Positions 42,222-51,539 are shown, numbered from the stretch's first letter. The stretch: DNA of 64,000 bases from Photobacterium iliopiscarium (GCF_003026395.1 NZ_PYOO01000015.1:1-64000), one strand, 5' to 3'. Notes: generated from the letters alone by a model not told the origin. Numbers and translations are program-made.

Positions 42222-42344
42222 TCTCGCGTTTACCACGTTATTTCATTTTCAACCAACCGCACATTATCAATCACCGCTGTTCGCCCCCTCTGCAATAATC
42301 TTCTACACTGAACACCCTCTTAAATACCATACTGTTAATAATCA

Positions 42345-43085
42345 ATGACTATTCAACTTGAAGTTTGTATCGATAATCTTGAATCGCTTCATAATGCGCA
42401 ACAAGCAGGCGCAACCCGTATCGAACTGTGCTCATCGTTAGCGCTTGGTGGACTCACACCTAGCGCTGGATTTATGTCTGCCGCCGCTAAATATGCCACC
42501 ATTCCTGTTTATGCGATGATTCGCCCGCGCCAAGGTGATTTTTTATTCAGCAGTGACGATGTTGAAATAATGCTGGCAGATATTTTTGCTGCTAAACAGG
42601 CAGGATTACAGGGAGTCGTTGTCGGCGTATTAACCGCACAAGGCTTAGTGGATAACGACATTCTTACGAGTCTCGTTAAACAAGCCCAAGGAATGGGGAT
42701 CACCTTTCATCGCGCCATCGATCAATGTGTGGAGCCAATGGCAGCACTTGATACGATTATGGCGGCTGGCTGTGAACGCATTCTCACTTCTGGTTTACAA
42801 GCCAATGCTTATGACGGTATTAGTATGATTAACCAAATGCATCAACACTGTGGTAATCACTTGAAAATTATGGCGGGCGCGGGCGTCAATAGTCATAACG
42901 TGCGTGACATCATTGCTCGAACAGGCATCAACGAGATCCACCTTTCGGGTAAAACCACGCGTCCAAGTCATATGATTACAGTTGCAAAACAAGCGCATAT
43001 GGGTAGCGCAGACATTGACGATTTCGCCATTCCAATCACGGGAATCGCAAATATAGCGGCAGTGGTGGCTCAACTTAAGCTGTGA
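42345..43085 (+). CDS. cutC: CutC-family protein
   Basis: This 246-residue TIM-barrel protein of the CutC family has the N-terminal motif LEVCIDNLESLHNAQQAGATRIELCSSLALGGLTPS and later AMIRPRQGDFLFS and TFHRAIDQC. E. coli CutC was first linked to copper homeostasis, but its enzymatic role remains uncertain. Length matches. The gene is single, with weak upstream ribosome-binding sequence, and ends at a terminator shared with phoU. Confidence 0.92.
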   Translation: MTIQLEVCIDNLESLHNAQQAGATRIELCSSLALGGLTPSAGFMSAAAKYATIPVYAMIRPRQGDFLFSSDDVEIMLADIFAAKQAGLQGVVVGVLTAQGLVDNDILTSLVKQAQGMGITFHRAIDQCVEPMAALDTIMAAGCERILTSGLQANAYDGISMINQMHQHCGNHLKIMAGAGVNSHNVRDIIARTGINEIHLSGKTTRPSHMITVAKQAHMGSADIDDFAIPITGIANIAAVVAQLKL

Positions 43086-43106
43086 TAATCATTACCACCA
43101 CCAACA

Positions 43107-43152
43107 AAAACGGGACGTATCATCTTATTTAAGATCATCACGTCCCTTTTTG
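43107..43152. terminator. Bidirectional terminator between cutC and phoU
   Basis: GGGACGT (43112-43118) and ACGTCCC (43140-43146) enclose a second ATCTT/AAGAT pairing. Five A precede and five T follow, so it can serve both converging genes. Confidence 0.8.
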
Positions 43153-43206
43153 TTTTTACGATATCGCTTAATTTTAGTGTCGCTACAACATCAGCAATGT
43201 TTGTTG

Positions 43207-43914
43207 CTAAAGCATATTTTTAATGTCTTCAGGGTTAGTGTGGCGAATATCTTTGCCCTGTACAAAATAGATAATATATTCACAAATATTTTGGCAGCGG
43301 TCCCCCACTCGTTCAATGGATCGCGCAGCCCACATTACCTTCATCACATTCGGTATTGAATTAGGATCTTCCATCATATAAGTCATTAATTGTCGTATGA
43401 TCGCTTCATATTCACGATCAATACGATCATCTTCTTGATACACTTCAATCGCCGCTTTTACATCCATTCGGGCAAAAGCATCTAAGGTTTCGTGCAACAT
43501 TCGCACCGCGTGTTGACCTAACGATTCCAGTGAAACTAATAAGTTATATTGCTTATTGGTGAAATTTTCCGACGCCACTTTTGCAATACTTTCAGCAACA
43601 TCACCAATCCGCTCTAAATCAGTAATGGTTTTAATAATCGCAATCACTAACCGTAAATCACTGGCGGTCGGCTGACGCTTGGCAATGATACGCGTGCAAG
43701 CTTCATCAATGGCCACTTCCATCGCATTGACTTTATGATCGTCTCTAATCACCCGCTTGGCTAATTCTTCATTTTGTTTATGTAATGCTTTTAAGCTATC
43801 TGCTAACTGCTGTTCAACCAAACCACCCATGGCTAACACATGGGTTCGAATACTTTCTAATTCATGATTGAACTGACCTGAAATATGACGGCCAAGGCTA
43901 ATTGTATTTAACAT
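43207..43914 (-). CDS. phoU: Phosphate-signalling regulator PhoU
   Basis: This 235-residue protein has two three-helix bundles and links the Pst transporter to PhoR so that the Pho regulon is off when phosphate is sufficient. Metal-binding acidic helices are visible: [18 protein letters not shown] in the first bundle and [25 protein letters not shown] in the second. It is last in pstC-pstA-pstB-phoU with an 11-nt gap to pstB. Confidence 0.97.
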   Translation of the reverse strand: MLNTISLGRHISGQFNHELESIRTHVLAMGGLVEQQLADSLKALHKQNEELAKRVIRDDHKVNAMEVAIDEACTRIIAKRQPTASDLRLVIAIIKTITDLERIGDVAESIAKVASENFTNKQYNLLVSLESLGQHAVRMLHETLDAFARMDVKAAIEVYQEDDRIDREYEAIIRQLMTYMMEDPNSIPNVMKVMWAARSIERVGDRCQNICEYIIYFVQGKDIRHTNPEDIKNML

Positions 43915-43925
43915 GCTGTCGATCC

Positions 43926-44774
43926 TTAACCATAACGCCCTGTAATATAATCCTCAGTACGTTTTTCTTTGGGAGTGGTAAATATATCATTGGTACTGGT
44001 ATATTCCACTAGCTCACCCATATGCATAAAAGCGGTTTGATCGGAAACTCGCGCCGCTTGCTGCATATTATGAGTAACGATGATAACGGTATATTTTGCT
44101 TTAAGCTCATTAATCAACTCTTCAATGGTCAAGGTTGATATCGGATCCAAGGCTGATGTTGGCTCATCTAATAATAAAATCTCAGGTTCAATCGCTATTG
44201 CCCGCGCGATCACTAATCGTTGTTGCTGACCGCCTGACAAACCAAATGCATTCTCATGCAACCGCCCTTTTACTTCATCCCACAATGCCGCTGAACGCAG
44301 TGAACTTTCAACCGCATCATCAAGCACGCGGCGATCGTTGATCCCTTGCAATCGCAGTCCGTAAACAACATTTTCATAGATTGATTTAGGAAAAGGATTG
44401 GGGCGCTGAAATACCATTCCGACTTGACGCCGCAGCGCTGCAACATCAACCTTTTTATCATACACATTCTGACCATGAAGCATGACTTTACCGTCAATAT
44501 GACAGCCATCAATCAGATCATTCATGCGATTAATACAGCTCAATAACGTTGATTTACCACACCCTGAAGGACCAATAAATGCAGTAACTTGGCCTTTAGC
44601 AATCCGCATATTGATATCAAATAATGCCTGCGTTTGACCATAATGGAGGTTTAAACCTTCTATCGACAATGCGGTTTTATCTTCGGCTAATAGCGATAAA
44701 TCTAATGGCTCAAATAACCCCATTGGTGGGTGGTCAGTAAAGAGCGAACGATCGTTATACATAGTTGTTCTCAT
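43926..44774 (-). CDS. pstB: Phosphate ABC transporter ATP-binding protein
   Basis: This 282-residue ATPase drives phosphate import. Walker A is [16 protein letters not shown], the signature is LSGGQQQRL, and Walker B is [14 protein letters not shown] 35-residue N-terminal extension ([20 protein letters not shown]) precedes the ABC fold, making it longer than E. coli PstB. An ATG four codons later (44762) has a better-placed GAG and could be the true start. It lies 17 nt after pstA. Confidence 0.96.
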   Translation of the reverse strand: MRTTMYNDRSLFTDHPPMGLFEPLDLSLLAEDKTALSIEGLNLHYGQTQALFDINMRIAKGQVTAFIGPSGCGKSTLLSCINRMNDLIDGCHIDGKVMLHGQNVYDKKVDVAALRRQVGMVFQRPNPFPKSIYENVVYGLRLQGINDRRVLDDAVESSLRSAALWDEVKGRLHENAFGLSGGQQQRLVIARAIAIEPEILLLDEPTSALDPISTLTIEELINELKAKYTVIIVTHNMQQAARVSDQTAFMHMGELVEYTSTNDIFTTPKEKRTEDYITGRYG

Positions 44775-44791
44775 CTTATTGATACTTAGGG

Positions 44792-46429
44792 TTATTGCTC
44801 TAAAGCGCGGAATTTTTCCCGAAGGTGATTACGAATCGCAATAGCCGTTAAGTTTAAACTAATAATAACCGTGACTAATAGAAACGAGGTTGCGTACACT
44901 AATGGGCGCGCAGCTTCAACATTAGGACTTTGAAAGGCAACATCATACACATGAAATCCTAAGTGCATGAATTTTCTATCTAAGTGTACATATGGAAAAT
45001 GCATATCTAACGGCAAGGTCGGGGCCATTTTCACTACCCCCACCAGCATTAATGGCGCTACTTCCCCTGCCGCCCGAGCAACAGCAAGAATCAATCCTGT
45101 CATGATAGCTGGGCTCGCCATCGGCAATACAATGCGCCATAAGGTTTCCGCTTGTGTCGCGCCAAGTGCTAACGAACCATTACGTACCGAGCTTGGAATA
45201 CGGGCTAACCCTTCTTCGGTTGACACAATAACTACCGGTAAAGTCATGATAGCGAGTGTTAATGCTGACCATAAAATCCCCGGTGTACCAAAGGTCGGGG
45301 TCGGCAATTGAGCAGAGAAGAACACATCATCAATAGTGCCGCCAACCATATAGACAAAGAAGCCTAATCCAAACACACCATACACAATTGACGGTACGCC
45401 CGCGAGATTGATCACCGCAATACGAATTAAATTTGTAAACCGATTATTACTGGCATATTCATGTAAATAAACCGCAGCAAGTACCCCTAATGGTGTCACC
45501 ATGATACTCATTAATAACACCATAAACACCGTACCAAAGATGGCTGGAAACACACCGCCTTCGGTATTTGCTTCACGTGGTGCTTCAGATAAAAACTTAT
45601 AAACTTGATGACCCCAATGTTGTACTTTTTCAAGCCACGACAAATTATTGGGTTGCCACATATCCAACACTTGCATCATCGGAATCGTAACATTAGCGCC
45701 ACTTTGATCGCGTAACACTAGCGCGTCAGTGTCTAATTGCCCTTGTAATGCAAATAGTCGATTTTCAATGTTTTTATAAATCGTATTGTAATTGGCTTGC
45801 TCACGATCGATACGTTGTCCATCCGCCACAGTGAGCTTACCGCGTAATTCTAAGCGGCGTTTTTCAATGCGTAACCGTTCTAAATGCCAGTTAATATTGG
45901 CAATCTCATTATTTTGTAAAGATCGCAATTCCGAACGGACTTTATTGGCTTGTGCTAACGCTACAGTAAGTTGAGATAAAGGTTGAGGTTCACCGCCTTC
46001 AATTACACTGACTGGGTAGCCATAGAACTTACCATTACTTTCACGATCAACCACCGCAATATTATTGGCGATTTGCTGATGAATGATTTGAGTGCTTAAT
46101 ACGGTTAAGAAATCGAGTGTACCCTGACCACGATTACCGGTTTTAATTAAATAACGCGGCACACTGTCTTCAGTAAATTGACTAACATCGACACCCGCAT
46201 CTGCCAATTGATCCACCGGTACCATAGTACGTTGATAGAGTTCACCAATAACGACTTGCGGTTTACCATTGAGATTAACATCAAACTGATACACGGGTGC
46301 GGGCCAAAAATAACTCAAGCCTTTATAGCCAATTAATAACAATAAACTGAGTACAGCAACCAAGCTCAAGCTGACGGCACCCGCGGTTAACCAAATCCAT
46401 GGCGAACCAGATTTAAACCATTTAATCAT
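44792..46429 (-). CDS. pstA: Phosphate ABC transporter permease PstA, long form
   Basis: This 545-residue inner-membrane permease is about twice the size of E. coli PstA. The first transmembrane segment is at about 14-36. A large periplasmic domain (about 40-275) follows, with a clear coiled-coil stretch at about 165-230 ([20 protein letters not shown]). The permease core (about 290-540) has the ABC loop segment [21 protein letters not shown]. Long PstA forms are usual in Vibrionaceae as far as I recall. It is 14 nt after pstC. Confidence 0.94.
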   Translation of the reverse strand: MIKWFKSGSPWIWLTAGAVSLSLVAVLSLLLLIGYKGLSYFWPAPVYQFDVNLNGKPQVVIGELYQRTMVPVDQLADAGVDVSQFTEDSVPRYLIKTGNRGQGTLDFLTVLSTQIIHQQIANNIAVVDRESNGKFYGYPVSVIEGGEPQPLSQLTVALAQANKVRSELRSLQNNEIANINWHLERLRIEKRRLELRGKLTVADGQRIDREQANYNTIYKNIENRLFALQGQLDTDALVLRDQSGANVTIPMMQVLDMWQPNNLSWLEKVQHWGHQVYKFLSEAPREANTEGGVFPAIFGTVFMVLLMSIMVTPLGVLAAVYLHEYASNNRFTNLIRIAVINLAGVPSIVYGVFGLGFFVYMVGGTIDDVFFSAQLPTPTFGTPGILWSALTLAIMTLPVVIVSTEEGLARIPSSVRNGSLALGATQAETLWRIVLPMASPAIMTGLILAVARAAGEVAPLMLVGVVKMAPTLPLDMHFPYVHLDRKFMHLGFHVYDVAFQSPNVEAARPLVYATSFLLVTVIISLNLTAIAIRNHLREKFRALEQ

Positions 46430-46443
46430 TGCTGTATCACTTA

Positions 46444-48672
46444 TTATAACGAACTGTATTTTGCACGTAGTCGTTGACGAACAACTTCAGCAATCGTATT
46501 AAATACAAAGGTAAATACAAACAGTACAAAGGCGGCCAGGAATAACACTCGATAATGCGAGCTACCCACTTCTGATTCGGGCATTTCAATAGCGATGGTG
46601 GCTGCTAAAGTACGTAACCCTTGCAGTAAGTTCCAATCCATAACAGGGGTGTTGCCCGTTGCCATTAATACAATCATGGTTTCACCGACTGCGCGCCCAA
46701 GTCCCATCATGATCGCAGAAAAAATACCGGGGCTGGCAGTGAGTAACACCACTTTGGTTAAAGTCTGCCATTGGGTTGCCCCTAAAGCTAATGAGCCTTT
46801 GGTCAAATGCGCTGGCACTGAGAAAATAGCATCTTCGGCAATAGTAAAAATCGTCGGAATAACCGCAAACCCCATCGCGATACCAACAATAAGCGCATTA
46901 CGCTGATCATAACCGATACCTAAATGGTTATTTAAATAGCCTTGTAAATCACCATTAAAAAACTGCGTTTCAATCCACGGGCTTAAACCAAAACAACCAT
47001 AGGTTACCGCTATAATCACAGGGATTAACAAGGCAATATGAAAACCATTGGGAACACGTGATCGCCATTGTCCTGGCAACATTGACCAACTCCAACCAAC
47101 CACAATAATAGCCAACGGTAACAACACAATTCCAAGCGCTATACCTGCTAAATATTGCTCAACAATAGGCGCTAACCATACCCCCGCTAGAAATCCCAAA
47201 ATAACGGTAGGTAAGGCTTCCATCAATTCAACCGTAGGTTTGATCACCCTTCTGACTTTATTTGACATAAAATAAGCAGTATAAATCGCGCCAGCCAATG
47301 CTAATGGAATCGCAAAAAACATCGAATAAACCGCCGCTTTCAGCGTACCAAACACTATAGGTACTAAGCTTAATTTCGGCTCAAATTCATCACTGGCAGA
47401 GGTGGATTGCCACACATAATCAGGCTCAGCATAACCTTCATACCATACTTTTTGTAATAACGATGATAACCCAATATCGGGATGCGCATTTTTAACTTGG
47501 TAACTCTGCAATTGCCCATTATCGAGCGTTACTAATAAATTCGCTTTAGGAGAAATGGCAATATCAGTCGGTACTTTAGTGAAGACTTTATCTTTGTATA
47601 TAACTTTACGCTCGGCAGTGTAATAAGCCGAGCTCGTGCCGTCTTTCTGAATCGCAAAAAAGCCTTTACGGTAATATTCAGGCACAATTTTAACTAATGG
47701 GCTGGCCGAAAAATGAAACGTTCTGACACTGATTAACTGACGCTTTCCTTGTTTTACCACTTCAAACCATTGCGAAATCGTATTATCAGAATTGGTAATC
47801 AATAATGAATTTGCGCCAGACAACAGGGTAATCGAGACTGGCTTACTGTTACCTGTAGCAATATTTTCAATTTTACGCAGAAAAGCCGTGTTAGCGGTTA
47901 ACTTATATAAATATAAATTGGATCCACTCAACACATACAGCGTCTTACCATCTGGGGTTAATTGAAAATCATCAATTTTAGCGGGAGTATTAGTAATCTC
48001 AAACCGCTGCTGTTGCCATCCATTCGCCCGTTGCACCACATTTTCGGGCAGTAATAAGCTCAACCCATAAAGATGATTAGTCGCCGTTTTACCGACCACA
48101 ATAGTACGATCATCACGCCCAGAAATAGCTAATTGCGTGATGGTCTCTCCTGTGGGAGCAAGTGCTAATGGCGTTTGACCAAAAGGATATTGAATGCTGG
48201 GTTGTAAGTGCTTATTTGCCTCAGAAAAAGTAAGTTCAAACGCAGGTTTAACGATCTTAACCTGTCCTTGTGCCGTAGCATAAGCCACCATACCATCACG
48301 CGGCAAACTCACCGCATACGCAGTCGGATTTTTAATGATCGTCTGTTGTTTTAGTATGGTTGCTGATGGCGATGGTGAGTGTAGATCGACAAAAATAACC
48401 TTACCATCGTGACTAAAACGATAAGCAATCTTATTACTGTCATCAACCCCTAACAACGCTGTTTTGCTGGTTACAGATAATGATAAGTGCTGTTTAGGAT
48501 TAACAGCAACAGATGAGAAAATAGGCACAATCACATACAGTAAATAAAAGAAAATCAGCATCAAGGTGATCAAAACAAAAATACCACCCGCCGTCACGCC
48601 GACGCGAGTTAATTGATCTTTACCTCGACGAAAACGATTTTCTTTCCTTAGTAATGTGCTGGCGTTTGCCAT
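46444..48672 (-). CDS. pstC: Phosphate ABC transporter permease PstC, long form
   Basis: This 742-residue inner-membrane permease is far longer than E. coli PstC (about 319). One helix at about 27-50 is followed by a periplasmic region of about 370 residues with WD40/beta-propeller-like strands (LTPDGKTLYVLSGSNLYLYKL, ISPKANLLVTLDNGQLQSYQV). The permease core (about 440-740) has VELMEALPTVILGFLAGVWLAP and the EAA-like LGATQWQTLTKVVLLTASPGI. It heads pstCAB-phoU, behind a Pho box. The substrate-binding protein gene lies 5 kb away with phoBR. Confidence 0.94.
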   Translation of the reverse strand: MANASTLLRKENRFRRGKDQLTRVGVTAGGIFVLITLMLIFFYLLYVIVPIFSSVAVNPKQHLSLSVTSKTALLGVDDSNKIAYRFSHDGKVIFVDLHSPSPSATILKQQTIIKNPTAYAVSLPRDGMVAYATAQGQVKIVKPAFELTFSEANKHLQPSIQYPFGQTPLALAPTGETITQLAISGRDDRTIVVGKTATNHLYGLSLLLPENVVQRANGWQQQRFEITNTPAKIDDFQLTPDGKTLYVLSGSNLYLYKLTANTAFLRKIENIATGNSKPVSITLLSGANSLLITNSDNTISQWFEVVKQGKRQLISVRTFHFSASPLVKIVPEYYRKGFFAIQKDGTSSAYYTAERKVIYKDKVFTKVPTDIAISPKANLLVTLDNGQLQSYQVKNAHPDIGLSSLLQKVWYEGYAEPDYVWQSTSASDEFEPKLSLVPIVFGTLKAAVYSMFFAIPLALAGAIYTAYFMSNKVRRVIKPTVELMEALPTVILGFLAGVWLAPIVEQYLAGIALGIVLLPLAIIVVGWSWSMLPGQWRSRVPNGFHIALLIPVIIAVTYGCFGLSPWIETQFFNGDLQGYLNNHLGIGYDQRNALIVGIAMGFAVIPTIFTIAEDAIFSVPAHLTKGSLALGATQWQTLTKVVLLTASPGIFSAIMMGLGRAVGETMIVLMATGNTPVMDWNLLQGLRTLAATIAIEMPESEVGSSHYRVLFLAAFVLFVFTFVFNTIAEVVRQRLRAKYSSL

Positions 48673-48717
48673 TATGACCTCTAACCTATTTATACGCTCA
48701 AAAGTGTATTGCTATTT

Positions 48718-48736
48718 AATGACAGATTTATGACAA
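48718..48736 (-). promoter_or_regulatory. Pho box upstream of pstC
   Basis: On the minus strand TTGTCATAAATCTGTCATT matches the PhoB box (two CTGTCAT-like heptamers spaced 11 bp, consensus CTGTCATAAATCTGTCAT) at nearly all positions. It lies 46 bp upstream of the pstC start, where it would replace a -35. Confidence 0.9.
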
Positions 48737-48847
48737 AGACCATTGTGATGATGATTTGAGTTGGCTAAACCGTATTTTACAGCCATGCTTAAAAACAACC
48801 ACTCTAATAAACACCATCATCATGTTATAGCGACAAGGACTGACCTA

Positions 48848-49354
48848 ATGAAACAACTGATTGTGACCATTATTGGTAAAGACAAACCAGGGCTTGTAGA
48901 GCAGTTATCCGATACCGTCTATTTTAATCATGCCAATTGGCTCAGCAGTTCACTTAGCCAACTTGGCGGGCAGTTTGCAGGAATAATACAAATAGACGTT
49001 GCAACGGAACACTTTCAATCACTTCGCCAAGCATTAACTGACATTGAAGCATTACACATTCACATCGTAGAAGATCACACTCAAACCGTGACCACTTATG
49101 TCACTCAACAGCTTACCGTAACAGGTAATGATCGTCGGGGCATAGTAAAAGAAGTAACACGCCATTTAGCTCAACTTGGCGTCAATATTGCCAAACTTAA
49201 AACCAACACCCAAAGCGCACCTAACTGGGGTTACCCTATTTTTGTGGCTGAATTTCAGTTACACACTCCCCTTGAAATCAGTGCAGCCATGATTCAACAA
49301 CAATTAGAACAGTTAGCTGATGATTTAACTGTCGATATTGATACACTTAGCTAA
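48848..49354 (+). CDS. GcvR-like tandem ACT-domain protein
   Basis: This 168-residue protein has two ACT domains: about 1-75 (MKQLIVTIIGKDKPGLVEQLSDTV) and about 88-165 (QLTVTGNDRRGIVKEVTRHLAQLGVNI). This is the arrangement of GcvR, which in E. coli blocks GcvA activation of the glycine cleavage operon. Whether this paralogue does that is not shown. I chose the ATG at 48848 with AAGGA upstream; the frame is open 29 codons more but the extra residues (histidine-rich NKHHHHV) are unlike the family and reach the pstC promoter. It is divergent from pstC and borders the accessory islet. Confidence 0.8.
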   Translation: MKQLIVTIIGKDKPGLVEQLSDTVYFNHANWLSSSLSQLGGQFAGIIQIDVATEHFQSLRQALTDIEALHIHIVEDHTQTVTTYVTQQLTVTGNDRRGIVKEVTRHLAQLGVNIAKLKTNTQSAPNWGYPIFVAEFQLHTPLEISAAMIQQQLEQLADDLTVDIDTLS

Positions 49355-49625
49355 ATCAATCAGGTCGCTTACATTAAAGCAATGTAGCGCGAATCGTGCT
49401 GCTTTAACATGCCATGGTAAACATCTGTGATAAATAAGAACATTTAACCATGCTACACAATGTCGGTTTTACGCTGTTTTAATAACAATTAAGAGTAACC
49501 GCGCTGTTGGCTGATTTCATTACACTTTTAACAAAATAGACATGTTCTATTTTGGCTATTCTAGCGGATGAAAACATATTAAAACGAGGCTTATAACCTC
49601 GATTTTAAATGAAGCTCATACGCGT

Positions 49626-49653
49626 AATGCGGATTAGATGCATACTGTTAAAT
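49626..49653 (+). other. dif-like sequence 1
   Basis: AATGCGGATTA, six bases (GATGCA), then TACTGTTAAAT. The arms match 9 of 11 bases each of the Vibrio dif arms as I recall them (AGTGCGCATTA and TTATGTTAAAT). The site lies just before the first islet unit. An alternative left arm (CATACGCGTAA at 49617-49627) better matches sites 2 and 3 but would leave a 15-nt centre. Confidence 0.35.
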
Positions 49654-49799
49654 ACAGCCATTTCTAACTCAAAGTCATACTACGAGCTGAGTGATCGTAT
49701 TTGTGGTCTTAAAATCGTTTCTAGGGGCTATTTAACGGGTATTTGGGTCATGTCAGACTGATAAGCGATTTATGGCGAGATTGATTGATGAAAACGGAC

Positions 49800-49858
49800 A
49801 GATTTAAAATAAATATATTTCTAGGGGTTTTGCCTAAATTTAGATTTATTTTAAATCT
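49800..49858. repeat. 15-bp inverted repeat, motif copies 1 and 2
   Basis: AGATTTAAAATAAAT at 49800-49814 is repeated exactly in inverse orientation at 49844-49858, 29 nt apart. A third exact copy lies at 51676-51690. The inner ATTTAAAATAA resembles a XerD-arm complement (ATTTAACATAA) at 10 of 11 bases. Confidence 0.75.
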
Positions 49859-49865
49859 AAGGTGT

Positions 49866-49886
49866 AAGGTCGCTTATCGCGGCCTT
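49866..49886 (+). terminator. Terminator-like hairpin at the start of unit 1
   Basis: AAGGTCGC and GCGGCCTT with a 5-nt loop, followed by TGTTGTATCTGGACGTTA. The same arrangement, including TATCTGGACGTTA, recurs after the next gene at 50782-50820. Confidence 0.55.
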
Positions 49887-50014
49887 TGTTGTATCTGGAC
49901 GTTACAGCGTACCTAATTATATTAAAATGCATATTGTTTAATATAGTTATTTTTAGAGAGTAATATAAACACATATAAGATTGTTAAATGTGATTTATGT
50001 ATTTAGGAGGGAAC

Positions 50015-50728
50015 ATGGCGACAATATTCGCGTTCGTTAAGTTGTTTGAGAAGAAAGAACATGCAGAAGATTTCGTGAGCGGGAAATTGTTCATGAATAC
50101 AATTAAATCATTTAAAGAATATCGAGATGAATCTGGAGAATTAAGAGGAGATGATCATGAAGGCATCATTGCTATGTATCAGCCTAGCCAGCTTGGTGAC
50201 ATAACGTTTGGTGAGATTTCAATTCCATCCTCCGAACTAGCTAGCCCGATTGTTGTTCATGGTGATCATTTATTATCTCAAAATGTTTTTTGTCTCTATT
50301 CATTAAATAGTCGGGGCCATGAATCTATCTCTGCTGACACTATTAAAGAATTTAAAACGACTCTAGAACTTCATAAATCATGCTTTGGGTTAGGAAAGTA
50401 TTGTGTTGTCGTAATCAATGTAACTGAATTTATAGATCGCTGTAAGATAGCAATAGAAACTCTAGAACTTCAAGGAAGTTGGGGGTTAGTAGATTACTTT
50501 AATGAACATGAGTTCCATGGCTCTATGCCAGAAGATAGCTTGGGTTATCAAAAACGTAGTATGTTCAGAGAGCAAAGAGAGTATAGGATTAAAATCGATA
50601 CTAGGCAGAAAAATCCAAATTATTATATCTTAGATGTTGGGGATTTATCCGACATTACAATGCTTACAACTCCCGAAGAGTTTAATGAAAAAATAGAACT
50701 TAAATTACCAGATGGAACAAGTGCATAA
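50015..50728 (+). CDS. Hypothetical protein of the islet
   Basis: I do not recognise this 237-residue soluble protein. The ATG at 50015 has AGGAGG 6 nt upstream; an ATG at 49997 overlaps that site and is rejected. The N-terminus IFAFVKLFEKKEHAEDFVSGKLFMNTIKSFKEYRDE, then RGDDHEGI, recalls a loose group of hypothetical proteins from accessory regions that begin with a short beta strand and a FxNxxxxFR..GD..EG pattern. The middle has VFCLYSLNS and the C-terminal part has REQREYRIKID, possible catalytic or binding patches. No signal peptide or transmembrane segment is visible. It is followed by its own terminator, and flanked by dif-like sequences. A defence or toxin role is only a guess from context. 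Confidence 0.75.
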   Translation: MATIFAFVKLFEKKEHAEDFVSGKLFMNTIKSFKEYRDESGELRGDDHEGIIAMYQPSQLGDITFGEISIPSSELASPIVVHGDHLLSQNVFCLYSLNSRGHESISADTIKEFKTTLELHKSCFGLGKYCVVVINVTEFIDRCKIAIETLELQGSWGLVDYFNEHEFHGSMPEDSLGYQKRSMFREQREYRIKIDTRQKNPNYYILDVGDLSDITMLTTPEEFNEKIELKLPDGTSA

Positions 50729-50781
50729 GAGGGAGTTGAATCGGTGATTTTACAAGTTGTATCTGTAACATGAATTTCCGC

Positions 50782-50808
50782 AAGGTCGCTATTGGCGACC
50801 TTTATTAT
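50782..50808 (+). terminator. Terminator of the hypothetical gene
   Basis: AAGGTCGC (50782-50789) and GCGACCTT (50795-50802), perfect stem with a 5-nt loop, followed by TATTATAT and the repeated TATCTGGACGTTA (50808-50820). Confidence 0.75.
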
Positions 50809-50925
50809 ATCTGGACGTTAGGTGGTCTCGGGTCACACAAGATGTATACTATTTCCTAATAGTTAACAACCTTAATAGAGCAAATAATCTATCCAATTTC
50901 TGTCCAAAAATAAGTTAAGTTTGCT

Positions 50926-50954
50926 AGTACGCATAAATAGATTTGATGTTAAAT
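50926..50954 (+). other. dif-like sequence 2
   Basis: AGTACGCATAA, seven bases (ATAGATT), TGATGTTAAAT. The right arm matches 10 of 11 bases of the XerD arm TTATGTTAAAT; the left arm matches 9 of 11 of Vibrio or E. coli XerC arms. It is followed immediately by a terminator hairpin and then by the BrnTA promoter. Very similar to site 3. Confidence 0.45.
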
Positions 50955-50955
50955 G

Positions 50956-50978
50956 ACCGCCCATCGAGGCGGTTTTTT
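50956..50978 (+). terminator. Terminator between dif-like site 2 and brnTA
   Basis: ACCGCC (50956-50961) and GGCGGT (50968-50973) with six T. It insulates brnTA from transcription entering from the left. Confidence 0.75.
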
Positions 50979-50983
50979 GGTAT

Positions 50984-51030
50984 TTGTAGGTTAGTTTGTA
51001 ATTTGTTATAGTTTAACTACAATGTAGTTA
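50984..51030 (+). promoter_or_regulatory. brnTA promoter and palindromic operator
   Basis: TTGTAG (50984-50989) and TATAGT (51007-51012) with a 17-bp spacer form a good promoter. Directly after it lies a perfect palindrome TAACTACA-A-TGTAGTTA (51014-51030), ending 10 nt before the brnT ATG. By analogy with BrnTA and other ribbon-helix-helix antitoxins it is the likely autorepression operator. Confidence 0.7.
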
Positions 51031-51040
51031 CTGTGTAATT

Positions 51041-51337
51041 ATGAGTTATCTACAATTTGAGTGGGATCCGAATAAAGCGGAAAGTAATATTCGAAAGCAT
51101 GGCATTACTTTTATAGAGGCTGAATCAGTTTTTAGTGATGAATGTGCTCGTGTGATACCTGACCCTGACAGCTCATATGGTGAAGAACGCTTCATCATTA
51201 TGGGGTTGAGTGAAAAACATAACACTCTCGTTGTATGTCATTGCTATAGAGGTGATGACGAAAGGATTCGAATTATTTCAGCTCGGAAAGCAGAAAAACG
51301 AGAACGTAAACAATATGAGGAGTTTCGTTATGCGTGA
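51041..51337 (+). CDS. brnT: BrnT-family toxin
   Basis: This 98-residue protein is a BrnT/DUF497 toxin, an RNase with a RelE-like fold. Typical segments are FEWDPNKAESNIRKHGITFIEAESVF, RFIIMGLSEKHNTLVVCHCYRGD and IRIISARKAEKRERKQYEE. Family residues thought to be catalytic (the Lys/His of the N-terminal pattern and the Arg-Ser/Ala-Arg stretch) are present. It precedes and overlaps the antitoxin gene by 8 nt, the usual toxin-first BrnTA order. The unit is bounded by dif-like sequences. Confidence 0.92.
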   Translation: MSYLQFEWDPNKAESNIRKHGITFIEAESVFSDECARVIPDPDSSYGEERFIIMGLSEKHNTLVVCHCYRGDDERIRIISARKAEKRERKQYEEFRYA

Positions 51338-51539
51338 TCAATATGATTTTTCAAACTCAATGGCTAATCCATACGCGAAAAAAGTAAAGAAGCAGATCAC
51401 TATTCGACTCGATGATGATGTGGTGACTTACTTTAAAGATTTATCTGAAAAGAATGGTATCCCATACCAAAACTTAATTAATCTTTACCTAAAAGATTGC
51501 GCATCAAAAAATAAAGAATTAACAATGGATTGGCAGTAA
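51330..51539 (+). CDS. brnA: BrnA-type antitoxin
   Basis: This 69-residue antitoxin contains a ribbon-helix-helix DNA-binding region (KKQITIRLDDDVVTYFKDLSEKNGIPYQNLINLYLKDCA) after a short N-terminal segment that would contact the toxin. The ATG at 51330 has GAGGAG upstream within brnT and overlaps the toxin stop by 8 nt, so translation is coupled. A longer open frame upstream is only the toxin region in another frame. It would neutralise BrnT and repress the palindrome at 51014-51030. Confidence 0.9.
   Translation: MRDQYDFSNSMANPYAKKVKKQITIRLDDDVVTYFKDLSEKNGIPYQNLINLYLKDCASKNKELTMDWQ

Larger units (their letters stand above)
49355..50014. other. 660-nt noncoding left part of the islet
   Basis: No open reading frame with a ribosome-binding site was found here. 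It contains several inverted repeats: TTAAAGCA/TGCTTTAA (49374-49407), AAAATAGA/TCTATTTT (49534-49554), a CGAGG/CCTCG hairpin followed by ATTTT (about 49594-49606), a dif-like sequence (49626-49653), a 15-bp inverted repeat (49800-49858), a terminator-like hairpin (49866-49886) and TATATTAAA/TTTAATATA (49918-49945). This density of repeats is unlike the rest of the window. Confidence 0.6.

Noticed and set aside
48761-48847. A 29-codon N-terminal extension of the GcvR-like protein with a histidine run
   Set aside because: It has no ribosome-binding site, reaches towards the pstC promoter and is unlike the family; the ATG at 48848 has AAGGA upstream.
50808-50823. Possible integron attC site (TCTGGACGTTAGGT contains GTTAGGT)
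   Set aside because: The core-like heptamer is present once, but no matching RYYYAAC partner with paired inner boxes was found around the hairpin, the other copy reads GTTACAG, and no integrase is in the window.
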